Counted from the stretch's first letter, positions 19,012 to 28,805 are shown. The stretch is 64,000 nucleotides of DNA from Lentisphaeria bacterium (GCA_900768505.1 CAAGED010000020.1:1-64000); one strand, 5' to 3'. Notes: generated by a model from the letters alone, not told the origin. Translations and numbers: made by a program.

Positions 19012-20169
19012 CTAAAAGTTTTCATCAAAATCATCCGGGAGTTCGTCCTCTTCCCGGCCATTGAAAATCTCCACCTCGCCAATCAATCCGGTAATTCGTC
19101 CCATGAACGCCGTGCCGGTAAAAATATTTCCAGCTTTGACAGCAAAAGCAAACGCTCCATCCTGCCGCAGCAAGGTGCGATTGGCCCATAAATAAAAGCT
19201 GAATGCATCATCAATCTCCCAATGCGCCAACTGCTCCTTGCCGGAACGATTCAAATGCGAGGCGTCAAAGCAGATTGCCGGGTCAAATTCGGTCAGCAGC
19301 AAGGTTTCACCCGTCGCCGCACTGCGCACCAATTTACGCATGGCACGCCGCGCCGGGGCGGAGTTAATGCAGACATCGGAAATTCTACCGCCATCAGCGG
19401 TCTCAATCAAGCCAGTTTCAGCAATTTGCAAGCCGCCAAAATCTTGCTGCCGGGATGAAACAAATTTTTCCGCATTCTCCGCATCATGCCAAGCAAAAAA
19501 CCACTTGAAACGCCACGGCCGATTGAGTACCTCGGCATCCTCCGGCAAGGCGAACATCACCCGTTCAAAAAGCAAGTCATTGCAATCCCCGGCTAAACGG
19601 AATTCCGCGCCGGAAATCTCCGGAGTTGAACCAATACCATGCCGCCAGAAATCACTGCCGCAACCGCAGTCAAAAACTTTGCCGGACTTGCCCACCACGC
19701 TGAACATCAGCAGCGGCTTATCAGAATTGTAAAATACTTCGACCTCATTGGTCAGGTCAAAACTGCTGCGTTGGATTTTACCCGCCTCATCCGCGGTATA
19801 AATTACCACTTGAGCCAATTCACCGCTGATTCCCACGTCCGGCAGACGCAGGTATTTCAAACGCCCTTGAATATCCTCAGTCACCTGGCAAAATCCATCC
19901 GCCATTTCATAATCGTGAAACACCTGGTATTCGGAACCGAACGGCAACTCCATTTCCACTTCCACATTGGCTGAGAGCGCATCCGCTTTTTCATGCACCC
20001 GGTTGATTTTTATCAATCCGTCGCCTTCGTCAAATTTATCGCAAATCACTCCGCCGCAGGCCAGGGCAATTTCGCCGCCATACTCCAATACCAAACGTTC
20101 CTGGTCCTCGGCGTCAAAAACCGCATTCCATGCCTCATTACCCAATATTATCCGATGATTTGAATTCAT
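19012..20169 (-). CDS. Conserved protein of unknown function (385 aa)
   Basis: I do not recognise a defined family. The sequence looks like a beta-rich, soluble, cytosolic protein without signal peptide. It opens RIILGNEAWNAVFDAEDQE, has a cysteine-rich VFDCGCGSDFWRHG segment around the middle and ends in an acidic tail (EEDELPDDFDENF). Proteins of this look in sugar-degrading bacteria are sometimes glycosidase-like or carbohydrate-binding, but nothing here proves that. The start at 20169 is chosen because a GAGGTGG site lies just upstream and the ATG overlaps the TGA of the nitroreductase gene by 4 bp, suggesting coupled translation. Confidence 0.7.
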   Translation of the reverse strand: MNSNHRIILGNEAWNAVFDAEDQERLVLEYGGEIALACGGVICDKFDEGDGLIKINRVHEKADALSANVEVEMELPFGSEYQVFHDYEMADGFCQVTEDIQGRLKYLRLPDVGISGELAQVVIYTADEAGKIQRSSFDLTNEVEVFYNSDKPLLMFSVVGKSGKVFDCGCGSDFWRHGIGSTPEISGAEFRLAGDCNDLLFERVMFALPEDAEVLNRPWRFKWFFAWHDAENAEKFVSSRQQDFGGLQIAETGLIETADGGRISDVCINSAPARRAMRKLVRSAATGETLLLTEFDPAICFDASHLNRSGKEQLAHWEIDDAFSFYLWANRTLLRQDGAFAFAVKAGNIFTGTAFMGRITGLIGEVEIFNGREEDELPDDFDENF

Positions 20170-20672
20170 TTTACCACCTCGAAAATTTCTGATTTTTCCT
20201 TGCGTTTCAAATCCCGGGGCGGTACATTGGCATATCCCAAGGGCGAAATCGCCACCACACGCCACGGTTTTTTCACCGCCAGCGCCGCACTCATTTTATC
20301 CACATCAAAGGCGCACACCCAGCAGCAGCCCAATCCCTCGGCGGTTGCCGCCAAAACCAAGTGCTCCATGGCAATTGCCACATCAATATCCGTCGCAGGA
20401 GTACCGTCCAAACGCTTCCAGCAACTCTCATAATCGCCCAGCGCCACCACAATCGCCGGAGCCTGCGCCAGCCATGGCTGAGGGTAAATTTCGCAAATTT
20501 TTTTGCGAAGTTCGCTATTAAGCACCACTTCAAAACGCAACGGCTGCCGATTGCAAGCCGAGGGAGCCAGAGCAACCGCCTCACCAATCCGTTCCAATGC
20601 CGCATCGGGAATTTCCTTATCAAAAAATCCCCGCATACTGCGACGACACTTTATTACCTCATAAAATTCCAT
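20166..20672 (-). CDS. Nitroreductase-family flavoprotein
   Basis: A 168-residue FMN-dependent reductase. The N-terminus MEFYEVIKCRRSMRGF and APSACNRQP carry the FMN-binding arginines and Ser/Asn typical of the family; GLGCCWVCAFDVDKM is the central core and ISPLGYANVPP the closing motif. It reduces quinones, nitro compounds or flavins with NAD(P)H; a fermentative redox role is plausible. A GAGAGGA site precedes the ATG. Its stop overlaps the start of the next gene (ATGA). Confidence 0.93.
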   Translation of the reverse strand: MEFYEVIKCRRSMRGFFDKEIPDAALERIGEAVALAPSACNRQPLRFEVVLNSELRKKICEIYPQPWLAQAPAIVVALGDYESCWKRLDGTPATDIDVAIAMEHLVLAATAEGLGCCWVCAFDVDKMSAALAVKKPWRVVAISPLGYANVPPRDLKRKEKSEIFEVVK

Positions 20673-20751
20673 TTTTTCATCCTCTCAAATTTTTCAATGC
20701 CGCTTCCGGCGGCCTTAATATTCAATAAAAAAATAATTCAACCGAAACAAC

Positions 20752-22902
20752 TTATTCCGCCGGCTCCGCCTTTTGACTGCACCAGAAAAAATCCACCAGC
20801 TGTCGCCGGAACTTCCAGTGGGACATATTGCCCAAATGGCCGCCTCCGGAGAAAAACTTAACCCGCTCGCCCAGCTTGCTGTAAAGCCAAATCCGTTCCG
20901 ATTCACTCAAAAGAAAATCATTCTGCGAGTGAATTACGGTGATATTTATATCACGGCCGATTTGTTCTCCGATCCGCTTAACCGATGAATAATAATTCAT
21001 TTTATCCACAGTCAAGTTTTCATCTACCGCCGCTTGTTTGTTAGGCAGCAAATATTTTTCCACATACTCCCGGAAGGTGGTGGTAGTGATTTTTTCATAC
21101 GAATCGCCATTCCAGTAGCTGTACGGCGCCACCCCGTCAAGATTTTCCTTGCGGTTAAGTGTATAAAGCATATCGCTCATATTGCGGCGGAACATGAAGC
21201 CTACCATAAATCCGGAAAGCTGATCCGTTCCGTTGAAAATTAGCTTCTGAGACTGCAGATACTCGACGAAGGCGCCAACCCGGAAAATCTTGTTGTCCGG
21301 AATCGTGCAGGGCAAATCACCGTTCGCATAATTATATCGCATGAAATTATTCAACGCATATTTGCCTACTGCTTTAAATTCATCCACCGTTAAAGCGGAT
21401 CCCAAATCGTAGAAGCCATCCAGTTCGGCAACCCCGCGCAGCAAATCCAACGGCGGATTGATGGCAATAACCTGGTTGAAAAAACTGCCCGCTTCACCCT
21501 GATTATAAAATTCCAAATTAGCCTGACGTGCCATATCGTCCGTTGCGGTAATATATAACGCCTCCAATGCGCCCAGGGAATATCCCACGCCAATCCGATC
21601 GGTAAATTCCGCTTTATAACGGGCCTTGATATCCTCCTCAATCAACAAAATACTGCGCTTCAAATGCTTAATATCATCTTCCATGTAGCCGGGCATATAC
21701 CCCCGCTCCATGCTCTCAACAAACTGCCAGTTGAAGGGGCTGCTCAATGCAATTACCGCACACCCCTGATTGTGGAACACTTCAGCCAGCGCCTTAACCG
21801 ACGAGGAGTGACAATTTACGCCGATTCCCGGTATAATCACCACCAGCGGCGACGGGCCGTTCTTACGGTCACTAGCCCAATAATTGTAGCGCATCTTCTC
21901 GCCGGAGGCGGGAATCAGCACGGTGTTGTTATATTCGGACCGGGCGAAACTTTGATTGAAAAACGATAGATGCGGCCAAAAACTCTTTGCGTCCACCACG
22001 CCGAATTTAACCGACCGCAAGGTGTCGTTTGGAGTGGAGACCGAATAAAAGCCATCAAAATTTTCAACCGGATAAATTTTATTTTCACCAAAATTCCCGG
22101 CCAAAACCGGATTGACTGCTCCGGCAGTAAAATTTTCAACCTGGTCAGATTCCGCCAATTCACTGCGGAACTTGTAATTTTCAATCTTCAGCTGACGGTC
22201 AATTATCCAGACATCCCGCAGTTGCCGGTATGGGTCAGCATATTCGTAATGCATGGACTCGTAAGAACTGAATCCGGCCATTCCACGGTTGAGAAAGGTA
22301 AATGCCTGACCGCCGTAGAAGTAAGTTTTAGGATCCAGCGCCGCATCAAAAATTGCTCCCACTGCATCCCGCACCGTCGTCGGTCCCATACCCGGCAACA
22401 TCAGGAAACACCCCGGACCAATACCCCAAACAGCGAAAGTCTGCCCGAAATCCTCATCGTATTTGGGCAGATAAAACCAGTTCCACGCCGGATCAAACAA
22501 TCCGGCAATGCCAATGGTGGAATTAGAGAGAAAACGCAATGTTTCCACCCCGGCTCCTTTGAATTCCGCCTGAAAAAGATTATTAACCAAACGCCCCGGA
22601 TAAGCGATGTTGTCGGTGAAATTGTTGATACACTCCACCCCCTTCTGCGGCATGATTGACCCGTAAACATGTCCCACCGGCCGGAATACCCACATCATAA
22701 AAAAATCATTGACGTCAAACATCAGCCGATTAAACCCCTCCGCCGGGTCGCCTACTCCGTAAACGTCGACAACTTCATAATTGACCGCCGCCGCCGGCAA
22801 CGGTTCATCATCCGCCTTGGATTGAGCAATTTTTTTTTCATTGGGCGTAGCGCATCCGTAAATCAACGCCGCCGCACCCAAAAGCCAAAACTTACGCATC
22901 AT
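20752..22902 (-). CDS. Lipoprotein fusing an MlaA/VacJ domain to an alpha/beta hydrolase
   Basis: About 716 residues. The signal peptide ends in a lipobox (LIYGC), so the mature protein is probably lipid-anchored. Residues about 45-250 match MlaA/VacJ: DPAEGFNRLMFDVND, INNFTDNIAYPGRLVNNLFQ and FDPAWNWFYLPKYDEDFGQTF-like text. MlaA normally sits in the outer membrane and removes misplaced phospholipids. From about 330 an alpha/beta hydrolase follows: oxyanion region IIPGIGVNCHSS, nucleophile elbow GYSLG (about 440-446), and a C-terminal GGHLGN histidine. MlaA alone is about 230-250 residues. The start at 22902 (AAAGG eight bases upstream) is preferred over an upstream GTG. A lipase or esterase acting on extracted lipids is an inference. 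Confidence 0.88.
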   Translation of the reverse strand: MMRKFWLLGAAALIYGCATPNEKKIAQSKADDEPLPAAAVNYEVVDVYGVGDPAEGFNRLMFDVNDFFMMWVFRPVGHVYGSIMPQKGVECINNFTDNIAYPGRLVNNLFQAEFKGAGVETLRFLSNSTIGIAGLFDPAWNWFYLPKYDEDFGQTFAVWGIGPGCFLMLPGMGPTTVRDAVGAIFDAALDPKTYFYGGQAFTFLNRGMAGFSSYESMHYEYADPYRQLRDVWIIDRQLKIENYKFRSELAESDQVENFTAGAVNPVLAGNFGENKIYPVENFDGFYSVSTPNDTLRSVKFGVVDAKSFWPHLSFFNQSFARSEYNNTVLIPASGEKMRYNYWASDRKNGPSPLVVIIPGIGVNCHSSSVKALAEVFHNQGCAVIALSSPFNWQFVESMERGYMPGYMEDDIKHLKRSILLIEEDIKARYKAEFTDRIGVGYSLGALEALYITATDDMARQANLEFYNQGEAGSFFNQVIAINPPLDLLRGVAELDGFYDLGSALTVDEFKAVGKYALNNFMRYNYANGDLPCTIPDNKIFRVGAFVEYLQSQKLIFNGTDQLSGFMVGFMFRRNMSDMLYTLNRKENLDGVAPYSYWNGDSYEKITTTTFREYVEKYLLPNKQAAVDENLTVDKMNYYSSVKRIGEQIGRDINITVIHSQNDFLLSESERIWLYSKLGERVKFFSGGGHLGNMSHWKFRRQLVDFFWCSQKAEPAE

Positions 22903-22985
22903 TGACCACACCTTTCATTCCGCAATTTAAATTCAGCCGTCATCGGGGTTGAATTTGATCAATAAACCTTAACGATTTCGGACTT

Positions 22986-24680
22986 TTATTTTGAACGACG
23001 TTTTCTGAGTCCGCTCGCCCCGTAACGCTTGCCGTCACCGCTAGATGTTCCACAACCGGAATTGCCTCTGGCTCCGGCTGCCTTGCCGGAGAAATTTGAG
23101 TTGGCGCGTTTGCCCGATGGTGCCGCAACTCCGTCCCGTTTTTTAGTTCCTGGACGGGAAGATAATTTACTGGTAGTGGAGCGTTTTGCCCCCCCGGGAG
23201 TGCGTTCTGTATGAAAACTTGCCACCTTTTTCGGCCGGGCCCGCAATTCGATTTCCAATGGCTGCCCGGTAAAATCAAACGACTGCCGGAGATAACGCTT
23301 CAAGTAAGCGATATAATTGTCCGCACAATATTTCGGTTCGTTGACAAAAAGTAGAAATTTAGGCGGCAGCGCACTGACCATTGATGCGTAATATATTTTC
23401 AGCGGCGCAGCGCCAATAACCGGCGGTGATGCACTTTCATAAGCATCTTTTATCACCTGATTGACCAGGGAGGTAGGAATACGAACCTCCAGCAAATCCA
23501 AAATCTGCACCACCTGATCCAGCAGTAAATCCAAATTATAACGCTCCTTGGCACTGGTGAAAATTACCGGCGCATATCCCAATCCCGGCAGGGTGTAGCG
23601 GATTTCATCCAATAACTTCTTCTGAGTTGATTCGCTCTTGCAAATATCCCATTTATTGGCAACAATCACACAAGCCCGCCCCGCTTCAGAAATCATGGAA
23701 GCAATTTTCCGATCCTGAGCAGTGACCCCATCCTGGTCGCATTCAACCAAAAAAAGTACCAGTTTGGCGCGTTTGATGGCATTTTCGGTACGCATAACGC
23801 TGAAATATTCCACCAAATCCTTAACCTTGGCCTTCTTGCGAATGCCGGCGGTATCAATCAAATTCACCAGCCGCTCCCCTCCGCTGTAGGCAATCGAAAA
23901 GCCAATATCAATCGAATCCCGGGTCGTTCCGGCCACATCGCTGACAATTACCCGCTCCCGGCCAAGCAGTGCATTAATAAGCGAGGATTTACCCACATTG
24001 GGTCGTCCGATCACGGCGATGCCGGGTACTGGAGTAAGCTCTGCGTCTTCGGATTCATCACCATCATCGTCTTGTGAAGTTTGTTTTTTTTCAGAACTGT
24101 CATTTTCCGTTATTGGGAATGAGCCATTGCGCTCCGAATAATCCAAATGCCGCATCGCCTTGGCGATTAATTCTTTGAGTCCCGTGGAGTGCATGCAGGA
24201 GACCGCAATTATCTGCTCAAATCCCAATTTGGTGAACTCCACACTCTCGTCGGTCAACTGTGGATTATCACACTTGTTTACCGCCAGTATCACCGGCTTA
24301 CCGCAAGCCCGGAGTTTATCGGCCACCTCTTCGTCCAGCGGCACAATGCCCTCCTGAACGTTAACCACCATAATCAGCACATCCGCTCCCTCAATGGCGG
24401 CGGCGACCTGCACGCCGATACGGTCATCCCAGACATCCAGACCCCTTACTTCACCGCCCAATGTGCCCAAACCGCCGGTATCAATCAATTGAAAATGTTT
24501 GCCATTAACCGCCACCGGGGCAATAACCCGGTCGCGGGTGACTCCACTCATCTCGTGAACGATTGAGAGGCGGCGGCCGATAATGGAATTAAAAATTGAA
24601 GATTTACCCACATTAGGACGCCCGACAATGGCTACCGCGGGTAAATTTACCTCAATTTCTCTGCCTTGATTTTTTGCCAT
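22986..24680 (-). CDS. der: Ribosome-assembly GTPase Der (EngA) with long basic tail
   Basis: Der is a double-GTPase needed for 50S subunit maturation. GTPase 1 has GRPNVGKSS (20-28), DTGG and NKCD; an acidic linker (SSEKKQTSQDDDGDESEDAE) leads to GTPase 2 with a second GRPNVGKSS (about 223-231), DTAG and NKWD. A KH-like domain lies at about 400-480. Beyond it the protein carries about 75 extra residues rich in Lys, Arg, Ser and Gly (KKRDGVAAPSGKRANSNFSG and onward), making 564 residues against the usual 440-490. The tail probably binds RNA or is disordered. Confidence 0.97.
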   Translation of the reverse strand: MAKNQGREIEVNLPAVAIVGRPNVGKSSIFNSIIGRRLSIVHEMSGVTRDRVIAPVAVNGKHFQLIDTGGLGTLGGEVRGLDVWDDRIGVQVAAAIEGADVLIMVVNVQEGIVPLDEEVADKLRACGKPVILAVNKCDNPQLTDESVEFTKLGFEQIIAVSCMHSTGLKELIAKAMRHLDYSERNGSFPITENDSSEKKQTSQDDDGDESEDAELTPVPGIAVIGRPNVGKSSLINALLGRERVIVSDVAGTTRDSIDIGFSIAYSGGERLVNLIDTAGIRKKAKVKDLVEYFSVMRTENAIKRAKLVLFLVECDQDGVTAQDRKIASMISEAGRACVIVANKWDICKSESTQKKLLDEIRYTLPGLGYAPVIFTSAKERYNLDLLLDQVVQILDLLEVRIPTSLVNQVIKDAYESASPPVIGAAPLKIYYASMVSALPPKFLLFVNEPKYCADNYIAYLKRYLRQSFDFTGQPLEIELRARPKKVASFHTERTPGGAKRSTTSKLSSRPGTKKRDGVAAPSGKRANSNFSGKAAGARGNSGCGTSSGDGKRYGASGLRKRRSK

Positions 24681-24929
24681 AATTTAATGAATCCTGATAT
24701 TTTAAATTTATATAATACACATTTTATTCCGTCGGCGCATAAAACTTCAGACTTCGCCGAATTACCTGCAAACAAGGGAAAACACTCCGCAAGTCCGCAA
24801 ATTTGAAAAATACTATTTCAATCCTGCTGCAACTCGGATTGATAATATTAACCAATATAACTTACAGCATTTTCAGGCAGATTACAATTCACCGTAACAA
24901 TAATTTCTATTTTATTTCCCGCCATGCAA

Positions 24930-26294
24930 CTACTTTATTCCATATTCCAGTAGCCGGCGGTGCAGAGTTCTCCGACTGATACCCAGTTTTTCCGCCGCCC
25001 TGGTGCGGTTGTTGCCGCATTCGGCCAGCGAGCGTTCAATTAAATATTTTTCGTTCTGCCCGATGTTAAGCTCCGGGCTCTCAGGTACTCCAGAACCGAT
25101 TGGCGAAGTCAGCTGCTCGCCGCGAATATTGACCGGAATATTATTTACATCCAAAACTTCATTCCGACTGAGTACGATCATACGTTCAACGCAATTGCGC
25201 AACTCTCGGATATTTCCCGGCCAGGCGTAACTGCAAAGCACCGCCTCCGCCTCCTCGGTAATACCCATTTGACCGCGTTCGTTTTCGGCCGCGAAGTAAT
25301 CAATAAAATTCTTTATAAGTATTGGAATATCCTCCAGACGCTCCCGCAGCGGCGGCAGTTCGATATTTATCACATTAAGCCGGAACAACAAATCCTCCCG
25401 GAACTCTCCATTTCGCACCATCTGCTCCAGATTTCGATTAGTGGCCGAAATCAGCCGCGCCGTAGAGTGTACCGACTCCACCCCCCCCAGCCGCTCAAAC
25501 GAGCGGTTCTCCAGCACCCGGAGAAGTTTAACCTGAATTTGCGGGTCGATTTCGCCAATTTCATCCAAAAACAAAGTTCCGTTTTGCGCCAGTTCGAAGC
25601 GGCCGATTTTTTGCTCCGCAGCTCCGGTAAACGCCCCCTTCTCATAACCGAATAGTTCGCTCTCCAGCAAATTAGCTGGCAGTGCCGCACAATGTACCGG
25701 CACAAAATTACCGTTTCTCCGGCTCAGGGTATGAATTGCATTGGCAATCACCTCCTTGCCGGAACCGCTTTCGCCGGTCAGTAAAACGGTACTCTTACTT
25801 GGGGCAACCTGCCTCACCATGGCCATAACCTCCCGCATGGCAGGAGATTTTGCAACAATATTATCCAGCGAATCGTCATTTTTTAACTGCTGTTTAAGTC
25901 TGGCGTTTTCCGCTTTCAGCGCCCGCGACTCCAACGCCCGCCGGATGACAATCTCCAATTTATCCAAATTTACCGGTTTAGTCACAAAATCAAACGCCCC
26001 GGCCTTAACCGCCGCCACTGCGCTCTCCACCGAGCCATAAGCGGTGAACAAAATACACCCGGGCGGTGGATTCCGCTTCAAAGCGGCTGCCAGCACCCCC
26101 ATGCCGTCGGCACCGGACATCCGCAGGTCAGTCAGCACCAAATCGTAATTATTATGTTCAATTAAATCAATCGCCGCCAAGCCGTCCTCCGCCGAATCCA
26201 CCTCGAATTCACCCCTGAAATATTTAACCAGCGCCTCTTTGGTATGCCGCTCATCGTCGGCAATCAGCATTCGCAATTTTGTAGAATTACTCAT
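24930..26294 (-). CDS. NtrC-type sigma-54-dependent response regulator
   Basis: Receiver domain at 8-120 with phospho-acceptor D56 (LVLTDLRMS) and acidic residues DDE at 13-15. AAA+ domain at about 150-385 with Walker A GESGSGKE (about 175) and the sigma-54-contacting GAFTGA loop (about 221); Walker B is TLFLDEIGE. A Fis-type helix-turn-helix ends the protein (NRTRAAEKLGISRRTLHRRL). It activates RNA polymerase carrying sigma-54. The gene overlaps the histidine kinase gene by 8 bp, so they form a pair. Two good sigma-54 promoters lie at 59047 and 59544; whether this regulator controls them is unknown. Confidence 0.97.
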   Translation of the reverse strand: MSNSTKLRMLIADDERHTKEALVKYFRGEFEVDSAEDGLAAIDLIEHNNYDLVLTDLRMSGADGMGVLAAALKRNPPPGCILFTAYGSVESAVAAVKAGAFDFVTKPVNLDKLEIVIRRALESRALKAENARLKQQLKNDDSLDNIVAKSPAMREVMAMVRQVAPSKSTVLLTGESGSGKEVIANAIHTLSRRNGNFVPVHCAALPANLLESELFGYEKGAFTGAAEQKIGRFELAQNGTLFLDEIGEIDPQIQVKLLRVLENRSFERLGGVESVHSTARLISATNRNLEQMVRNGEFREDLLFRLNVINIELPPLRERLEDIPILIKNFIDYFAAENERGQMGITEEAEAVLCSYAWPGNIRELRNCVERMIVLSRNEVLDVNNIPVNIRGEQLTSPIGSGVPESPELNIGQNEKYLIERSLAECGNNRTRAAEKLGISRRTLHRRLLEYGIK

Positions 26295-27513
26295 TTGTCA
26301 CCTCGGATTCCATCGAAGCGGCGGAAGTACTGTCGCCATCGGCAAATTCCCCGGAACCGATGGATTTAATTTTCCGCTGACTGCGGGGGAAACGAATCAG
26401 TATCGCTGTGCCACGTTCCGGCTGACTGGAGATCACCAGTTCAGCGCCATGAGCCTTAAGCACACGTTCGATAATCAGCATTCCAACCCCGTTGCCGTCG
26501 GATTTAAAACTCTTGAAGGGATCGAAAATCCGGCACATCTGTTCGGAGGTGATTCCGACGCCGTTATCAGTAATTTCCACATTGATATATTCGTCGTCCT
26601 CGCTGCAGGAGATAACAATTTCGCCCTGGTTTATCACCGCCTGAATTGCATTTTTCAAAATATTGAAGAATGCCTGCTTGAGCTGATCCAAATCTCCGTT
26701 TATCAACGGCAATTCCCCCGGCCAATCGCAGCTGACTTTGACACCCCGCAATTCAATTTCATGGTGCATAAACTGCAGCGTCTCCACAATTACCGTCCGA
26801 ATATCCAACGGTGACAATAACGGCGTAACCGGACGCACCGCATGGAGAAACTGGTGAATAATGTGATCCAGACGCTCCACCTCCTCCCGGCAGGCGGAAA
26901 TCATCTCCAAGGTGTCGTCCCGATCCTCAGTGTCACCCTCCCTGCACTGCGTGCGGAACTTCCGCTGCAGCAGCTGCAAATTAAGTGACAAACTGTTCAG
27001 CGGATTGCCGATTTCGTGAGCCACCCCCGCCGCCAATTGGGCGATGACATCCGATGTTTTGCTGCTCAACTCCTCATTTTTCAGCCGGGTGCTTTCTGTC
27101 ACGTCATGGAGAATCACCGTGGCAAACGTTGGTTCCTCGCCAAACGGAACCAGATAAAACTGCAATATCCGCCGCACCGGGTAAATTATTTCAATCTCCT
27201 GCCGGACGATTTTCTGCCACTCTCCCACATCGCCGGAGAGAATTTTCCGCCAATCCACCTCCCGCAAAAACTGGGAAATCCGCACATTGCGCAGTTCGTC
27301 CGGCAACCCAAGCAGCTCCTGTCCGGCCTGATTATGATAAACGATCCGCAATTTGCGGTCTATTACCAAAATACCCTCGTCCACCGCGTTAAAAACTGTT
27401 TCAAAAAATCCCTTTTCCCGGGAGAGCCGCAATATATAAGCCTGAATACTGCTGGAATCAATTGCTTCCACCCGTTCCAGCAGCCGATCTAAAAATGATG
27501 ACTTATCCGCCAT
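26287..27513 (-). CDS. NtrB-like PAS histidine kinase
   Basis: A soluble sensor kinase of 408 residues without membrane segments, so it senses a cytoplasmic signal. A PAS domain occupies about 35-130 (FNAVDEGILVIDRKLRIVYHNQAG). The H-box is VAHEIGNPLNSLSLNL (phospho-histidine about 165). The ATPase domain has NAIQAV (N box), DNGVGI (G1) and GNGVGMLIIERV (G2). It phosphorylates the partner sigma-54 activator whose gene it overlaps. An AGGA site lies upstream of the ATG. Confidence 0.95.
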   Translation of the reverse strand: MADKSSFLDRLLERVEAIDSSSIQAYILRLSREKGFFETVFNAVDEGILVIDRKLRIVYHNQAGQELLGLPDELRNVRISQFLREVDWRKILSGDVGEWQKIVRQEIEIIYPVRRILQFYLVPFGEEPTFATVILHDVTESTRLKNEELSSKTSDVIAQLAAGVAHEIGNPLNSLSLNLQLLQRKFRTQCREGDTEDRDDTLEMISACREEVERLDHIIHQFLHAVRPVTPLLSPLDIRTVIVETLQFMHHEIELRGVKVSCDWPGELPLINGDLDQLKQAFFNILKNAIQAVINQGEIVISCSEDDEYINVEITDNGVGITSEQMCRIFDPFKSFKSDGNGVGMLIIERVLKAHGAELVISSQPERGTAILIRFPRSQRKIKSIGSGEFADGDSTSAASMESEVTNE

Positions 27514-27633
27514 AACGCTTCAAAAATCCTTTTTTTAAAAATTTTCAAAAAAACTTACCGTGACAATTTGTCACACATAAGTGATTTTGTCAAATTTTCA
27601 AACCGTATTTTGCCAAAATAATCCCAAAAAAAC

Positions 27634-27664
27634 GGCCGTTTCAAGTATTATATCTGAAACGGCC
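27634..27664 (-). terminator. Strong intrinsic terminator after the oxidoreductase gene
   Basis: GGCCGTTTCA (27634-27643) pairs perfectly with TGAAACGGCC (27655-27664) around an 11-base loop. Read on the minus strand it is followed by a run of seven T. It lies 28 bp after the stop of the Gfo/Idh/MocA gene and separates it from the kinase/regulator pair. Confidence 0.9.
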
Positions 27665-27692
27665 ATAAAAAATCAATAACAATTAACCCTTA

Positions 27693-28805
27693 TCAATCAA
27701 TCGCCACCTCTTTACCACCCTGCGCCGCGGAACGGTAAACGGCATCCAAAATCTTCTGAACCGCCAACCCGGATTCACCTGAAGCCTGCAGCGGTTCGTC
27801 AAACAAGCAGGCGCGCACCCACTTGGTCAACTTGGTTTTGAAAAGATAATCCCAGCTGGTGTCTCCAATGAAAACCGGATGAGAATTTACCATTGAACCA
27901 GCCTCGTCGCTAAAAATCATGGAGGGATCCCAGGAGCAGCCACCTTTATCCCCCATGGCGCTGAATGTCCACAAATCCTTCTCAATATGAGCAGCAAACG
28001 ATGCCTCAATCTGCATAATCGCTCCATTATCAAAACGAATGTGCCCAATCGCCAAATCTTCCACGTTGTATGTCTTGTAGTCCCAATTCGGCCAGCAGCT
28101 GACCACATCGCTCTTCTTGTCGCCCAGATAAGTCCAGGTGTTGCCGCTGGCGGCCACCGGTTTGGGTTCACCCATAAAGAAGTGAGCCATTTCGATAACA
28201 TGTACACCGATATCAATCAACGGACCGCCGCCCTGCAGCTCTTTGCGGCCGAAAACACCCCAGTTGGGAATGCCGCGGCGGCGGAGTGCCTGACACTTGA
28301 CAAACATAATGTTGCCGAACTTGCCCTCATCCCTGGCTCGCACCAGATAATCGGTGTAAACATTGAACCGATGTTGAAAGCCGACGGCCAATTTAACATT
28401 ATTAGCCTTGGCGGCGGCGATCATCTTCTTGCACTGATCAGGATTCATAGCCATCGGTTTTTCTACGAAAATGTGACATCCGGCGGCGGCGGCGTCCAGT
28501 GCCGGAGCCATATGTACTCCATTCGGGGTACAAATATCCACCGCATCCGGCTTGATTTCCTTAAGCATCACATTCCAGTCGGAGTAGAGTTTTTTCACGC
28601 CGTAAGTCTCTTTTATCCAGGTGAGCCGTTCCGGTTTAATATCGACAGCGGCGACAATCTCCACCAATGGAATATTTTTGTATGCGTTCATATGCGTAGC
28701 GCTGATTCCGCCACAACCGATAATTGCGACCCGAAGTTTTTTTCCGGTATATTCTCCGGACTTATTGTCGGCGAACGATTCGTTGGAAACGCTGGAATTT
28801 GCCAT
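27693..28805 (-). CDS. Gfo/Idh/MocA family oxidoreductase
   Basis: A 370-residue NAD(P)-dependent oxidoreductase. RVAIIGCGGISATHMNAY gives the Rossmann fold, VDICTPNGVHMAP the next strand, and HIFVEKPMAMNP the family EKP motif; the substrate-domain histidine is in GGPLIDIGVHVIEMAHFF. The start at 28805 (MANSSVSNES) is preferred over a longer in-frame version because an AAGGA site sits upstream and the extra N-terminus (about 34 residues) looks non-coding. It is transcribed alone: a strong terminator follows and the upstream gene is divergent. Substrate unknown, probably a sugar or cyclitol. Confidence 0.9.
   Translation of the reverse strand: MANSSVSNESFADNKSGEYTGKKLRVAIIGCGGISATHMNAYKNIPLVEIVAAVDIKPERLTWIKETYGVKKLYSDWNVMLKEIKPDAVDICTPNGVHMAPALDAAAAGCHIFVEKPMAMNPDQCKKMIAAAKANNVKLAVGFQHRFNVYTDYLVRARDEGKFGNIMFVKCQALRRRGIPNWGVFGRKELQGGGPLIDIGVHVIEMAHFFMGEPKPVAASGNTWTYLGDKKSDVVSCWPNWDYKTYNVEDLAIGHIRFDNGAIMQIEASFAAHIEKDLWTFSAMGDKGGCSWDPSMIFSDEAGSMVNSHPVFIGDTSWDYLFKTKLTKWVRACLFDEPLQASGESGLAVQKILDAVYRSAAQGGKEVAID

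Noticed and set aside
21970..22659. 229-codon plus-strand open frame
   Set aside because: It is antisense to the MlaA-hydrolase fusion, whose motifs are clear.
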